Positions 17,620 to 26,586 of a stretch of 64,000 bases of DNA are shown one piece after another; within the stretch, counting starts at the first letter, position 1; each line of letters begins with the position of its first letter. The stretch covers positions 3,010,501 through 3,074,500 of the forward strand of contig NZ_CP087715.1 of assembly GCF_020991125.1 (NCBI RefSeq), written 5' to 3'. The DNA comes from Microbulbifer celer. Lineage in GTDB: Bacteria; Pseudomonadota; Gammaproteobacteria; Pseudomonadales; Cellvibrionaceae. The position numbers and the translations under genes are program-made. The notes under the pieces were generated by a model. The model worked only from the letters and a program-made list of their open reading frames with translations. It was not told the origin of the DNA and did no database searches.

Positions 17620-18999
17620 TCAGACGCCAGGCGTTTTCACAAAATAATCGTGCGCAGCCTGATTCACCCTGCCAGAAAGGCGCAGCGTGGACACCATGGT
17701 GGGGATCGCCATTACCGCATACATACCGATAATCAGATTGTTCACGATACTCAATGACGCCACCGCACCAAACACAATCAGCAACAGGTAAATCACCGTG
17801 TACACCCACTGGAAACGGGTACCAAACAGAAAGCCAAAACACTTCACCCCGTAATACCAGAAGGTGACGATGGTACTGAACGCCAGGGGTACCACCATGA
17901 TCAGCAACATGATCGGCCCCCAACCGCCGAACACGCTGCTGAAGGCACCGGCGGTAAGTGACACACCTTCGATGCCTTCACCGTGTTGCCAGGCACCGGT
18001 CAGCAGAATCACCAGCGCGGTACAGGTGCAGATGATCAGGGTATCCACAATCGGTCCCACCATGGCCACCACGCCCTCACGCACGGGTTCATTGGTTTTT
18101 GCCGCGCCGTGGGCCAGGGACTCGGTGCCGATGCCCGCCTCATTGGAGAAAGCACCGCGACTGATCCCGGTGGCGATCACCGCGCCGAGCGCACCGCCGG
18201 CCACCGCTTCACCGGTAAAAGCATCGGAAAAGATCAGCGCAAAGGCGGCGGGTATCTCCTGCCAGAAGTAGCCGATCACCCCCAGGGTCAACAGCAGGTA
18301 GAACACCACCATTGCCGGCACGACCCGCACAGCGAACCGGCCGATCCGCTGGATACGTCCGGCAATCACCACCAGCGCCGCCAGAGCCAGCGCCACACCG
18401 AGGCCAAACTCGAACAGCAAAGAGCTGTCCGCAGACACCCAGCCCATGGGCTCGGCAAAAGAAACCCGCAACAACTGCACGGTCTGATTGGACTGGAAGG
18501 ACGGCAGCAGGCCGCAGAGTCCGGCGATCGCAAACAGATAGGCCAGCGGTTGCCAGCGTTTACCGAGCCCCTCGCGAATCACATACATGGGACCGCCCTG
18601 CAGCTCGCCGCTGCTGTCACGGCCGCGATACATCACCGCCAGGGTCGCGGTATAGAACTTGGTCGCCACCCCCACCAGCGCTGTCACCCACATCCACAGG
18701 ATCGCTCCGGGACCGCCGGTGCTGATGGCGATGGCGACCCCGGCGATGTTCCCCAGACCCAGGGTGCCCGAGAGTGCGGTGGAAAGCGCTTGCCGGTGCG
18801 GCACCTGGCCGGGATCATTGGGGTCATCGTACTTGCCCCGCAGCAGGTCGATACTGTGCCCCAGATGGCGGTAGGGGCGACCGCGGGAGCTGAAGAGTAG
18901 AAACAGACCACCGCCCACAAGCAGTACCAATAGGGGTGTGCCCCAAGCGTAAGCGACGAAGGTATCGAGGGCGGAATCGAGCGATTCGATAAATGACAT
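17620..18999 (-). CDS. AGCS-family sodium:amino acid (alanine/glycine) symporter
   Basis: A 459-residue integral membrane protein with about ten or more hydrophobic helices. AGCS motifs are plain: ALSGTLGLGNIAGVAIAIS and GGPGAILWMWVTALVG near residues 70-110, then GGPMYVIREGLG, and GAFSNEAGIGTESLAHGAAK near 280. The family imports alanine or glycine with sodium. Length is normal. A GC-rich hairpin (GGCCCAC/GTGGGCC, 17551-17569) follows the stop about 50 bp downstream but lacks a T-tract. The gene stands between the NHL protein and the thioredoxin-fold gene, with no sign that it belongs to the sugar loci. Confidence 0.92.
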   Translation of the reverse strand: MSFIESLDSALDTFVAYAWGTPLLVLLVGGGLFLLFSSRGRPYRHLGHSIDLLRGKYDDPNDPGQVPHRQALSTALSGTLGLGNIAGVAIAISTGGPGAILWMWVTALVGVATKFYTATLAVMYRGRDSSGELQGGPMYVIREGLGKRWQPLAYLFAIAGLCGLLPSFQSNQTVQLLRVSFAEPMGWVSADSSLLFEFGLGVALALAALVVIAGRIQRIGRFAVRVVPAMVVFYLLLTLGVIGYFWQEIPAAFALIFSDAFTGEAVAGGALGAVIATGISRGAFSNEAGIGTESLAHGAAKTNEPVREGVVAMVGPIVDTLIICTCTALVILLTGAWQHGEGIEGVSLTAGAFSSVFGGWGPIMLLIMVVPLAFSTIVTFWYYGVKCFGFLFGTRFQWVYTVIYLLLIVFGAVASLSIVNNLIIGMYAVMAIPTMVSTLRLSGRVNQAAHDYFVKTPGV

Positions 19000-19116
19000 G
19001 AGAGATCTTCCCGGGGGGATTCAGTACGACAAACGGAATATGCTCGCGCACTGGGGGGAAAATCTCAAATCTGATCCAATGGGTGACGCCACTCAGGCTA
19101 CCTGGGGAAACACTGA

Positions 19117-19749
19117 TTACGGGGCGGGCAAACCATATAACTTGACTTTATCCCGCTCCACTTTCAGCAGAACGAACTCATCGCCGCGCTCCAGAGCATA
19201 CTGGCGTATGACTTTTTCCTGCTTTTTACACGGCGCGCACCAGTCAGCATAGTATTCAATAAACACCGCTTTTCCCTCCGGCAATTCGCCCAAGGAGAAC
19301 TGGCGCCCGCCCGGGTGCTGCAGCAATTTCTGGTAGAACTCCATCGGGTCAGTGCATGCCGGTTCACGGGAATTTATCTTCGCAAGCATGGACTGCAGAA
19401 CAACTTCTTTCTGGTCTTGGGGAATCCTGTCATCCTTTTGTATAGACTCTCGCAACGAGCGCTCACGAGCCTTTTCCATTACCGTCACCCGGGCCGGGTT
19501 TATGGCCATCTCTTTTCCAGCCAAAGCCCGATCCAACTTGTTCATATAGCTTTCAGCAGAAGAAAAACCGCGCGTGTGCAGCAGACACTTACCATCGGGG
19601 CTGTAGGCGAGAAATTCCGGCAGACTGCGCTCGAACTCACCTTTCAACTCAGGATTTACCTGCAGCTCGTAAACCTGGAGTTCAGCCGAGAAAACTGGAA
19701 GAGACAGAGATAGCAGCATCAGGATAAAAACACGGGACAAGCGGGACAT
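19117..19749 (-). CDS. Secreted thioredoxin-fold protein
   Basis: A 210-residue protein. A signal peptide (VFILMLLSLSLPVFS) suggests a periplasmic location. The C-terminal third holds a thioredoxin-like active site FIEYYADWCAPCKKQEKVI, with CAPC near residue 169; the strands around it fit a short thioredoxin fold that stops soon after VLLKVERDKVKLYGLPAP. The N-terminal two thirds (about 25-140) are helical, charged and not recognised. It probably reduces, isomerises or delivers electrons to periplasmic disulfides, but the partner is unknown. The fold is truncated compared with a full thioredoxin (no cis-Pro strand is visible), so a specialised or partial domain is possible. Confidence 0.75.
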   Translation of the reverse strand: MSRLSRVFILMLLSLSLPVFSAELQVYELQVNPELKGEFERSLPEFLAYSPDGKCLLHTRGFSSAESYMNKLDRALAGKEMAINPARVTVMEKARERSLRESIQKDDRIPQDQKEVVLQSMLAKINSREPACTDPMEFYQKLLQHPGGRQFSLGELPEGKAVFIEYYADWCAPCKKQEKVIRQYALERGDEFVLLKVERDKVKLYGLPAP

Positions 19750-19854
19750 AGTGCAACTCCTTTTGCATTTTTATGGGTGTGCGAGAGCCAAAGCAGCGAC
19801 TGTGCGCGATACAGGCAAAGTCTTTGTCCCCGCTACATCATCAGAGTTCCGTCC

Positions 19855-20589
19855 CTAAACCGCCGCCGTCACTCCAGCCTGGCGGGCATCCAGCTGGCTT
19901 TCTATCAACGCCAGCGCCTCCAATTGCATCGCGGCGGAAGCTGTGCTCGCAGCGTCGGCATCCCCGCGGTCGATGGCATCGAACAGCCGTTTGTGGTTCT
20001 GGTAGCTGGCGCTCTCCACGCCCTTGATACGGTTGGTGAAGCGGATGCTCACCCGCAGCGCGGTTTCGATAAAGCTGCCCAACTGTATATAGAAGGGGTT
20101 GTTAGTGGCATTGAGGATATTGATATGGAAAGCAATATCCGCATCTACCGAATCACCAAGACCGCTCTCAGCAGCTTTCATGCGTCCCAGTGCTTCTTCA
20201 ATGCCGGCGATACCCTCACGATCCTGCTCCGTCGCTGCCAGCGCTGCGGCCTCTTTTTCAATCGCCTTACGCAGCTGCATAAACTCCCGCAGCATTTCCA
20301 GCGATGGTGATGCCCGCAGAATCCAGCCCAGCACGTCTGGATCAAACAGGTTCCAGCGGGCGCGGCTCTGGACCCGGATGCCCTGACGGGGACGGGAAGA
20401 AATCAGCCCCTTGGCAGTCAACATCTTGATTGCCTCGCGGGTGGCGCTGCGGCTGATGCCGTACTCCTCACACAGGCTGGCCTCAGAGGGCAGACCGTCT
20501 CCGGGCTGGTAGCGCCCGCTGGCGATAGCCTCACCCAAGGTGTGTACCAGCTGTTGCGTCAGATTGCGTCCATTGTGATGTCTATCCAA
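19855..20589 (-). CDS. GntR-family regulator, FadR/FCD subfamily (DgoR-like)
   Basis: A 244-residue protein. An N-terminal winged helix (LPSEASLCEEYGISRSATRE, then AIKMLTAKGLISSRPRQG) is followed by a helical FCD ligand-binding domain with the metal-binding pattern around DIAFHINILNATNN and NHKRLFDAIDRGDA. The linker with WNLFDPDVLGWIL resembles regulators of sugar-acid genes such as DgoR. It probably represses nearby genes and releases them on binding an acid sugar or sugar derivative. It is divergent to the GH95 fucosidase operon across a 421-bp region, which makes that operon the natural target. A palindrome AATAT-N5-ATATT (20619-20633) just upstream of its start could be an autoregulatory site. 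Confidence 0.88.
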   Translation of the reverse strand: MDRHHNGRNLTQQLVHTLGEAIASGRYQPGDGLPSEASLCEEYGISRSATREAIKMLTAKGLISSRPRQGIRVQSRARWNLFDPDVLGWILRASPSLEMLREFMQLRKAIEKEAAALAATEQDREGIAGIEEALGRMKAAESGLGDSVDADIAFHINILNATNNPFYIQLGSFIETALRVSIRFTNRIKGVESASYQNHKRLFDAIDRGDADAASTASAAMQLEALALIESQLDARQAGVTAAV

Positions 20590-21010
20590 GGTCTGCCCCT
20601 CAACATTGATGCTTGATTAATATGACAAATATTGACGATAACGCCAAGTCCTGAGACTGATTCATTTGTTAGAGTCTCGGCACATTGTTCCCGAAGCCGG
20701 CTATCTCGCGGCCCTTCCACGCACTTCTTCACGTATGGTCACCACGGAAAGGAATTTCCCGCCATCTATTTAGCATATAATTGCGATTAATATTGTAAAC
20801 GATTACACCCGGTGATACTTTCCTGAATTCAGGTTTGAAAATCGCAACGCGCGCAAAAGCCAAAATTACCGCACGTGAAACCAGCAAGATTCAAAATAAA
20901 AAAGATTCCAATTATCAATACTGAAGATTGGAGCCAAAACCAAAACGCCAAACGTCACAAACAGTAATAACAACCAATAAATAACAACAAGCAATACACA
21001 GTGACACGCG
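20590..21010. promoter_or_regulatory. Divergent control region between GntR and the GH95 operon
   Basis: This 421-bp AT-rich region carries no gene. It holds the AATAT-N5-ATATT palindrome near the GntR start, and a LacI-type palindrome TGTAAACGATTACA at 20794-20807. The palindrome overlaps a possible promoter on the plus strand, TTGCGA (20781-20786), a 16-base spacer, then TTACAC. The 5' leader before GH95 would then be about 190 bases. The promoter call is tentative. Confidence 0.45.
20794..20807. promoter_or_regulatory. LacI-type operator-like palindrome upstream of GH95
   Basis: TGTAAACGATTACA has perfect TGTAA/TTACA half sites and the same 14-base layout as the TGTAACCGGTTACA sites elsewhere in the window, but its centre differs (ACGA instead of CCGG). 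It may bind the LacI regulator at 43911-44939 weakly, another LacI-family protein, or the neighbouring GntR protein. Confidence 0.4.
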
Positions 21011-23497
21011 ATGAAGACAGTACACGCCCGCGCCCAGAGTGCGGACCAGTCAGTCTACACGGTAGCCGGGGCGCTGGCCGCGGTATGCCTGACGCTTTCC
21101 ACGGCAACTTGTGCGGCAGTGTCCGCGAAAGAAGCCGGGCCTGCACCACTGGCACTCTGGTTCGACCACCCGGCGCAGGATTGGGAAACCGAATCCCTGC
21201 CCATCGGCAATGGCGCCCTCGGTGCCACCGTTCAGGGCGGGATTACCCGCGATATCCTTCAATTCAACGAGAAAACCCTGTGGACCGGTGGCCCCGCCTC
21301 CAAACAGAATGGCCCGCGCGGCTATGACTTTGGCCTGCCCCGGGAGCCGCGCCACCAGGCGCTCGCCCAGATGCGCGCCGCGCTGGCAGAAAAAGGGCAA
21401 CTGGCCCCGCAAGCGGTAGCCAAAGTCCTTGGCAACCCGATTACCGCCTACGGCAATTACCAGAGCTTTGGCGATCTGGTACTGGAGTTCCCCGCCGCGG
21501 ACACAGTGGCTGACTATCGCCGCGCACTGGATCTGGATAACGGCACCGCCTCGGTCAGCTACACCGCAGGCGGCGTACACTACACCCGCGAATATCTCGC
21601 CAGCTACCCCGATGAAGTGATCGCGGTGCACCTGCGGGCCGATCGGCCCGGCCACATCCAATTCCGCGCCCAGCTGCAGATTCCCGACAACCGCAGTGCC
21701 GAAGTACACATACAAGATCAGCGCGTCACCATCAGCGGCGCGCTGGATGACAACGGACTGGGGTACGAAACCCAGTTACAGCTGATCGCCGACGGCGGCG
21801 AAGTCACAACCAAAGAGGACGGCAGCTTCACCGTGGCAGGCGCCGACAGTGCCACCTTGCTGATCACAGCCGGCACCGAATACGCGGCGGAGTATCCACA
21901 GTACCGCGGCCAGAATCCCCACAGGATGGTGCAGGCACGCATGGACCGGGCCAGCCGCAAGGTACACCGCCACGGCTACCCGGTCCTGCGGGCCGCCCAC
22001 GTGAAGGATTACCGCAACCTCTTTGCACGGGTAAACCTGAACCTCACCGGAGCCACTGAAAGCCAGATCAGAAAGCGAGATGTCCCCATCGACCAGCGGC
22101 TGGATCACTACGGCGCAGGCGACACCACCTCCGATCGCGCCCTTGAGGAACTCTACTTTCAGTTCGGCCGCTACCTGCTGATCAGCAGCTCCCGCGACGG
22201 CTCACTGCCCGCCAATCTGCAGGGGGTGTGGAACAACTCCGCCACGCCCCCCTGGAACGCCGACTACCACGCCAACATCAACCTGCAGATGAACTACTGG
22301 CCGGCGGAAGTGACCAATCTGAGCGAAACCACCGGCCCCCTGTTCGACTTTATCGACAGCCTGCAAAAGCCCGGTGCCGTGGCCGCAGAAAAACTCCTCG
22401 GCGCGCGCGGCTGGACCCTGTTTCTCAATACCAACATCTGGGGCTTTACCGGAGTGATCGACTGGCCCACCGCCTTCTGGCAACCGGAGGCCGGTGCCTG
22501 GCTCGCGGACCACTATTACGAACACTACCGTTTCAATCTGGATAAAACTTTCTTGCGCGAGCGCGCATATCCGGTGATGAAGGGCGCTGCGCAATTCTGG
22601 CTCGACAGCCTGGTGCCAGACCCGCGGGACGGAAAACTGGTGGTGTCCCCCAGTTATTCACCGGAGCACGGCAACTTCACCATCGGCGCCGCCATGTCGC
22701 AGCAGCTGGTCCACGAGCTGCTCACCAACACCCGCGCTGCCGCCAGCCTGCTCGGCGACAGTGCCTTTGTGGACGAACTGAACGGCACACTGGAAAACCT
22801 GGACCCGGGCCTGCGCATCGGCAGCTGGGGACAACTGCAGGAATGGAAGTCAGACCTGGACGATCCGGAAAACCAGCACCGCCACGTATCGCAGCTCTAC
22901 GCCCTGTTCCCCGGTGAAGGAATTGGCCCGCATACCCCAGACCTGCAGGAAGCCACGCGTACTTCACTCAAAGCCCGCGGCGACGTCGGCACCGGCTGGA
23001 GCCGCGCGTGGAAAATCGCCCTGTGGGCACACCTCGACAACGGCGACCGCGCCCATCGCATTCTCGCCGCGCAACTGAAAGACAGCACTCTGCCCAACCT
23101 GTGGAGCACCCATCCCCCCTTCCAGATTGACGGCAACTTCGGCGCGACTGCAGGCATGGCAGAAATGCTGATCCAGTCTGACGATCGGCACATTCAACTG
23201 CTGCCGGCCCTCCCTGACGCCTGGAACAGTGGCAGTGTGACCGGCCTGCGCGCCCGCGGCGATGTCACGGTGGATATGGCGTGGCACAACCAGCAGCTGC
23301 AGCGCGCCACACTCGTCAGCGGAAACGACCGGAACATCCAGATTAAGCTGCAGGACGCAGGGCCATTTACCCTGCGCGATTCCGACAGCGGCAAGGTTCT
23401 CGCCCTGCGAGGCAAAGGTAATACCAGAGCCTTTACCGCCAGGGCAGGAAAAAGCTACCTCCTGACCCGCACGACTCACAAGAAGTCACTCCAATAA
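21011..23497 (+). CDS. GH95 alpha-L-fucosidase (xyloglucan side-chain type)
   Basis: An 828-residue exported enzyme. After a signal peptide (AGALAAVCLTLSTATCAAVS) comes LPIGNGALGATVQGGI, the family start. The GH95 catalytic set is visible: NINLQMNYW with the two Asn near 421, SPSYSPEHG with the acid Glu near 552, and QIDGNFGATAGMAEMLIQS with the Asp near 706. The family inverts alpha-1,2-linked fucose and in xyloglucan loci removes the terminal fucose of the side chains. It opens an operon with a TonB receptor, GH35 and GH31, the same enzyme set as the Cellvibrio japonicus xyloglucan locus. The ATG at 21011 leads directly into the signal peptide. Some GH95 enzymes act on alpha-L-galactose instead. 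Confidence 0.92.
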   Translation: MKTVHARAQSADQSVYTVAGALAAVCLTLSTATCAAVSAKEAGPAPLALWFDHPAQDWETESLPIGNGALGATVQGGITRDILQFNEKTLWTGGPASKQNGPRGYDFGLPREPRHQALAQMRAALAEKGQLAPQAVAKVLGNPITAYGNYQSFGDLVLEFPAADTVADYRRALDLDNGTASVSYTAGGVHYTREYLASYPDEVIAVHLRADRPGHIQFRAQLQIPDNRSAEVHIQDQRVTISGALDDNGLGYETQLQLIADGGEVTTKEDGSFTVAGADSATLLITAGTEYAAEYPQYRGQNPHRMVQARMDRASRKVHRHGYPVLRAAHVKDYRNLFARVNLNLTGATESQIRKRDVPIDQRLDHYGAGDTTSDRALEELYFQFGRYLLISSSRDGSLPANLQGVWNNSATPPWNADYHANINLQMNYWPAEVTNLSETTGPLFDFIDSLQKPGAVAAEKLLGARGWTLFLNTNIWGFTGVIDWPTAFWQPEAGAWLADHYYEHYRFNLDKTFLRERAYPVMKGAAQFWLDSLVPDPRDGKLVVSPSYSPEHGNFTIGAAMSQQLVHELLTNTRAAASLLGDSAFVDELNGTLENLDPGLRIGSWGQLQEWKSDLDDPENQHRHVSQLYALFPGEGIGPHTPDLQEATRTSLKARGDVGTGWSRAWKIALWAHLDNGDRAHRILAAQLKDSTLPNLWSTHPPFQIDGNFGATAGMAEMLIQSDDRHIQLLPALPDAWNSGSVTGLRARGDVTVDMAWHNQQLQRATLVSGNDRNIQIKLQDAGPFTLRDSDSGKVLALRGKGNTRAFTARAGKSYLLTRTTHKKSLQ

Positions 23498-23579
23498 AGC
23501 CACCGGGGGAAGTAGATCCATAGCGGTAACAAACGTCTTAGCGGTATAAAAAAACAACCATAAAAATGGGAGAAGAGAG

Positions 23580-26498
23580 ATGTATAACAATAAAAAGGCA
23601 TTCGCCAAATCCAAGCTATCGCGCTGTATCCGCATCGCATCAGGAATTTCCCTGATGGCGTTGAGTTCTGTTGCGCTGGCACAGGAAGAGAAACAAGACG
23701 AACTCACCGATGCAGCAAGTCTGGAAGAAGTCACTGTCACCGGACAACGGGCAAGTATCCTGTCCGCCCAGGATATCAAACGTGACTCCGATTCGATTGT
23801 AGACTCCATTGTCGCTTCCGATATCGGCAAGCTGCCGGACCGCAGTATTACCGAGGCACTGCAACGGGTACCGGGCGTAACCGTAACCCGTTACGACGAC
23901 ATGAGCGATCCGGAACACTTTGCCGGCGAAGGTGCCGGCGTAGCAGTGCGCGGCCTGAGCCAGGTGCGCGCCGAGCTCAACGGACGCGATGTATTTTCAG
24001 CCAGTGGCGGACGCAGCCTGAGTTTTGACGATGTACCGGCAGAATTGATGGCCGGTGTCGACACTTATAAAAGTCCATCCGCAAGTATGATCGAGGGTGG
24101 CCTGGGCGGGGTGGTGAACCTGCGTACCCGTATGCCCTTCGACAGCGATGGTCAGGTCTTCAGCGCAACCATCAAGGGCAACTACGGCGATCAGATCGAA
24201 GAGACCAATGGCGAATACTCGGCATTGTTCAGCGATCAATGGGAAACGGGGATTGGCGATTTCGGTGTGCTGGTAAACCTGTCGACTTCCGATCTTTCCA
24301 GCCGCGCCGACAATATCTATACCCGCGCCTATTTCCCGCGGGAAGATATTGAAGAAGACCAAACCGTTTGGGTGTCTCCCGGTGCCGACTGGCGTCGCAA
24401 CGACTACAAACGCAAACGCGAAGGCCAGTACCTGGCACTGCAGTGGGCCCCCAGTGACGACCTGCAGCTCCATACCACCGCATTCCGCTCCACCCATGAA
24501 CAGTTCTGGGATGAAAATGGCTTCTTTATCGATGCGGGCAATTACACCGCTGCGGTCAAGGGAGCGGAAGACTGGGAGTACGATAACAATGGCGCGCTGG
24601 TATCAGGCACCATCGGTACCAACAACGGCAATGGTATGGCTTTCGGTACCAGTACCCGGTACTCGGAAAATGTCTCGGAGACCACCGATATTTCTTTCGG
24701 TGGCGAATGGCTGGCAAGCGAGCGCCTCACGGTTAAGGGGGATCTGCAATATGTGGAATCCACCTCACAGACCGAAGACGTACTGCTCGGGCTAGTCACC
24801 TTCCCCGATGCCATCCGGGTAGACGGCCTCAACAGCGCCCCCTCCATCCATGTCGATGACGCATTTCTCACGGACCCATCCAACTATAGCTACGGCCAGA
24901 TGCAGTCCATGCCGTCCGACAACGAGGGCGATTCATTCGCTGCCCGACTGGACCTGGAGTACGAACTGGAGAACAGTCTGATCCGTTCTGTTCAGGCCGG
25001 TGCACGCTATACCGAAAAATCCACCCGCAATGCAGAAGCCTTCAGCTGGTCGGCCATGTATCAACCCTGGCAGACCGGCTGGTTGTATCCGGACAGGAAC
25101 TCCTTCCCCAATGTCCAGAGCAGTGACCTGGTGGCCTTTTCCTACGGTGGCTTCCAGCGCGGCAATATCGACGTGCCCGACTCCGCCTACCTGTTGAATC
25201 CTGCCCTGCTGCGCGACTATCGCGGTACCACGGACCGCCTGACGGAATTCTACTACGACCATACCGATGCTCTCGCCGATCCTGCCGGTATCGACTGGCA
25301 CAATCCGTCCGTGCGCTGGAACGAACTGGACCTGACATCGCCGGACAATCTCAACACACAGGACGAAACCACCGAAGCGGTCTATCTGCAGGCAAACTTT
25401 GCCATGGATGACCTCACCATGCCGGTGGACGGTAACGTCGGCCTGCGCTATGTACGCACGGACAATGTGGCGCATGGTCATATGCGCTTTGGTGCGTTCA
25501 GTATCCCCGGTAGTAGCGAACCGCTGTTTCCCGGCGACCCAGTGGCGCTTTCGTCAGAGAATGACTACGACCACGTGCTTCCCAGCCTCAATGTACGCCT
25601 GCACGCAACCGACGAGTTGAAGATCCGCTTTGCCGCGTCCAAGGCAGTCTGGCGTCCCGAGTTCTGGCGACTGAAAGCACTGATGGATTTCTCGGTCAAC
25701 TGGAAAGACGGCATCAATCCGCCCACCTCTCCCGAGGATTACGATCCCAGCATGATTTACTTTGCGCTGGACTCCACAGGCAACCCTGGCCTCGAGCCAA
25801 TGACCGCAAACCAGTACGACCTGTCCGCCGAGTGGTACTTCGATGACAACGGCGGTATGGCGCACGTAAACCTGTTCCGCAAAGATGTCTCCGATGTCTT
25901 CGGCACCGTTACCGAAGACACGACTATTGAAGACATGGATGTGGTTGCCAGCTGGATGGGTAATGTGGGAACCGCCGATATTCAGGGCGCCGAACTCGGT
26001 GTGAGCAAGTTCTTCGATTTCCTGCCCGAGCCCTGGAATGGTTTCGGTGTGCAAGCCAACTACACCTATATCGACAGCAGCGTCGACGTACCCGCTGAAG
26101 TGGATCCGACCAACACCGACGGCTCCGACTACAACGACCTGCCCTTCGAAGGCCTGTCCGAACACGCCTACAACCTGGTGGGTATGTACGAACAGTACGG
26201 TTTCTACGCCCGCCTGGCCTGGAACTGGCGCAGCGAATATCTGGTCTCTGCCAACGCCAACGGCTGGAAGGACGACGGCGCCGGCTGGCACCTGCCGGTC
26301 TACAACGATGACTACGGCCAACTGGACCTGTCCATGGGCTACAACGTTACCGACAATGTCTCGGTCAATTTTGAAGCCGCCAACGTTACCCGGGAAGAAA
26401 CCGTTGGCCTGATGGATCAGGGTGAAATCGGCAAGCGTCACGCCTACACCTACTCCCAGGATGTGCGTTATGCGGCCAGTATCCGGGTTACTTTCTGA
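23580..26498 (+). CDS. TonB-dependent outer-membrane receptor (xyloglucan oligosaccharide uptake)
   Basis: A 972-residue protein of the large TonB receptor class common in Xanthomonadales and Caulobacterales. A signal peptide ends near SVALAQ, followed by a TonB box (LEEVTVTGQRASI), the plug domain with LPDRSITEALQRVPGVTVTR and GVAVRGLSQVRAELNGRDVF, and a 22-strand barrel ending in YAASIRVTF, a terminal Phe motif for barrel insertion. Set between GH95 and GH35/GH31, it probably imports xyloglucan oligosaccharides released by GH74; the ligand is inferred from neighbours. The gap after GH95 is 82 bp and may hold a separate promoter or processing site. GAGAAGAGAG before the ATG serves as ribosome-binding site. 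Confidence 0.93.
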   Translation: MYNNKKAFAKSKLSRCIRIASGISLMALSSVALAQEEKQDELTDAASLEEVTVTGQRASILSAQDIKRDSDSIVDSIVASDIGKLPDRSITEALQRVPGVTVTRYDDMSDPEHFAGEGAGVAVRGLSQVRAELNGRDVFSASGGRSLSFDDVPAELMAGVDTYKSPSASMIEGGLGGVVNLRTRMPFDSDGQVFSATIKGNYGDQIEETNGEYSALFSDQWETGIGDFGVLVNLSTSDLSSRADNIYTRAYFPREDIEEDQTVWVSPGADWRRNDYKRKREGQYLALQWAPSDDLQLHTTAFRSTHEQFWDENGFFIDAGNYTAAVKGAEDWEYDNNGALVSGTIGTNNGNGMAFGTSTRYSENVSETTDISFGGEWLASERLTVKGDLQYVESTSQTEDVLLGLVTFPDAIRVDGLNSAPSIHVDDAFLTDPSNYSYGQMQSMPSDNEGDSFAARLDLEYELENSLIRSVQAGARYTEKSTRNAEAFSWSAMYQPWQTGWLYPDRNSFPNVQSSDLVAFSYGGFQRGNIDVPDSAYLLNPALLRDYRGTTDRLTEFYYDHTDALADPAGIDWHNPSVRWNELDLTSPDNLNTQDETTEAVYLQANFAMDDLTMPVDGNVGLRYVRTDNVAHGHMRFGAFSIPGSSEPLFPGDPVALSSENDYDHVLPSLNVRLHATDELKIRFAASKAVWRPEFWRLKALMDFSVNWKDGINPPTSPEDYDPSMIYFALDSTGNPGLEPMTANQYDLSAEWYFDDNGGMAHVNLFRKDVSDVFGTVTEDTTIEDMDVVASWMGNVGTADIQGAELGVSKFFDFLPEPWNGFGVQANYTYIDSSVDVPAEVDPTNTDGSDYNDLPFEGLSEHAYNLVGMYEQYGFYARLAWNWRSEYLVSANANGWKDDGAGWHLPVYNDDYGQLDLSMGYNVTDNVSVNFEAANVTREETVGLMDQGEIGKRHAYTYSQDVRYAASIRVTF

Positions 26499-26586
26499 TC
26501 CCCGGTATTTGATCCTGTTGTACCCGGTGGGGCCCCGGCCCCACCGGTTTCATTCCCAAAGGCACAAGCGACGAATAATAACGACC

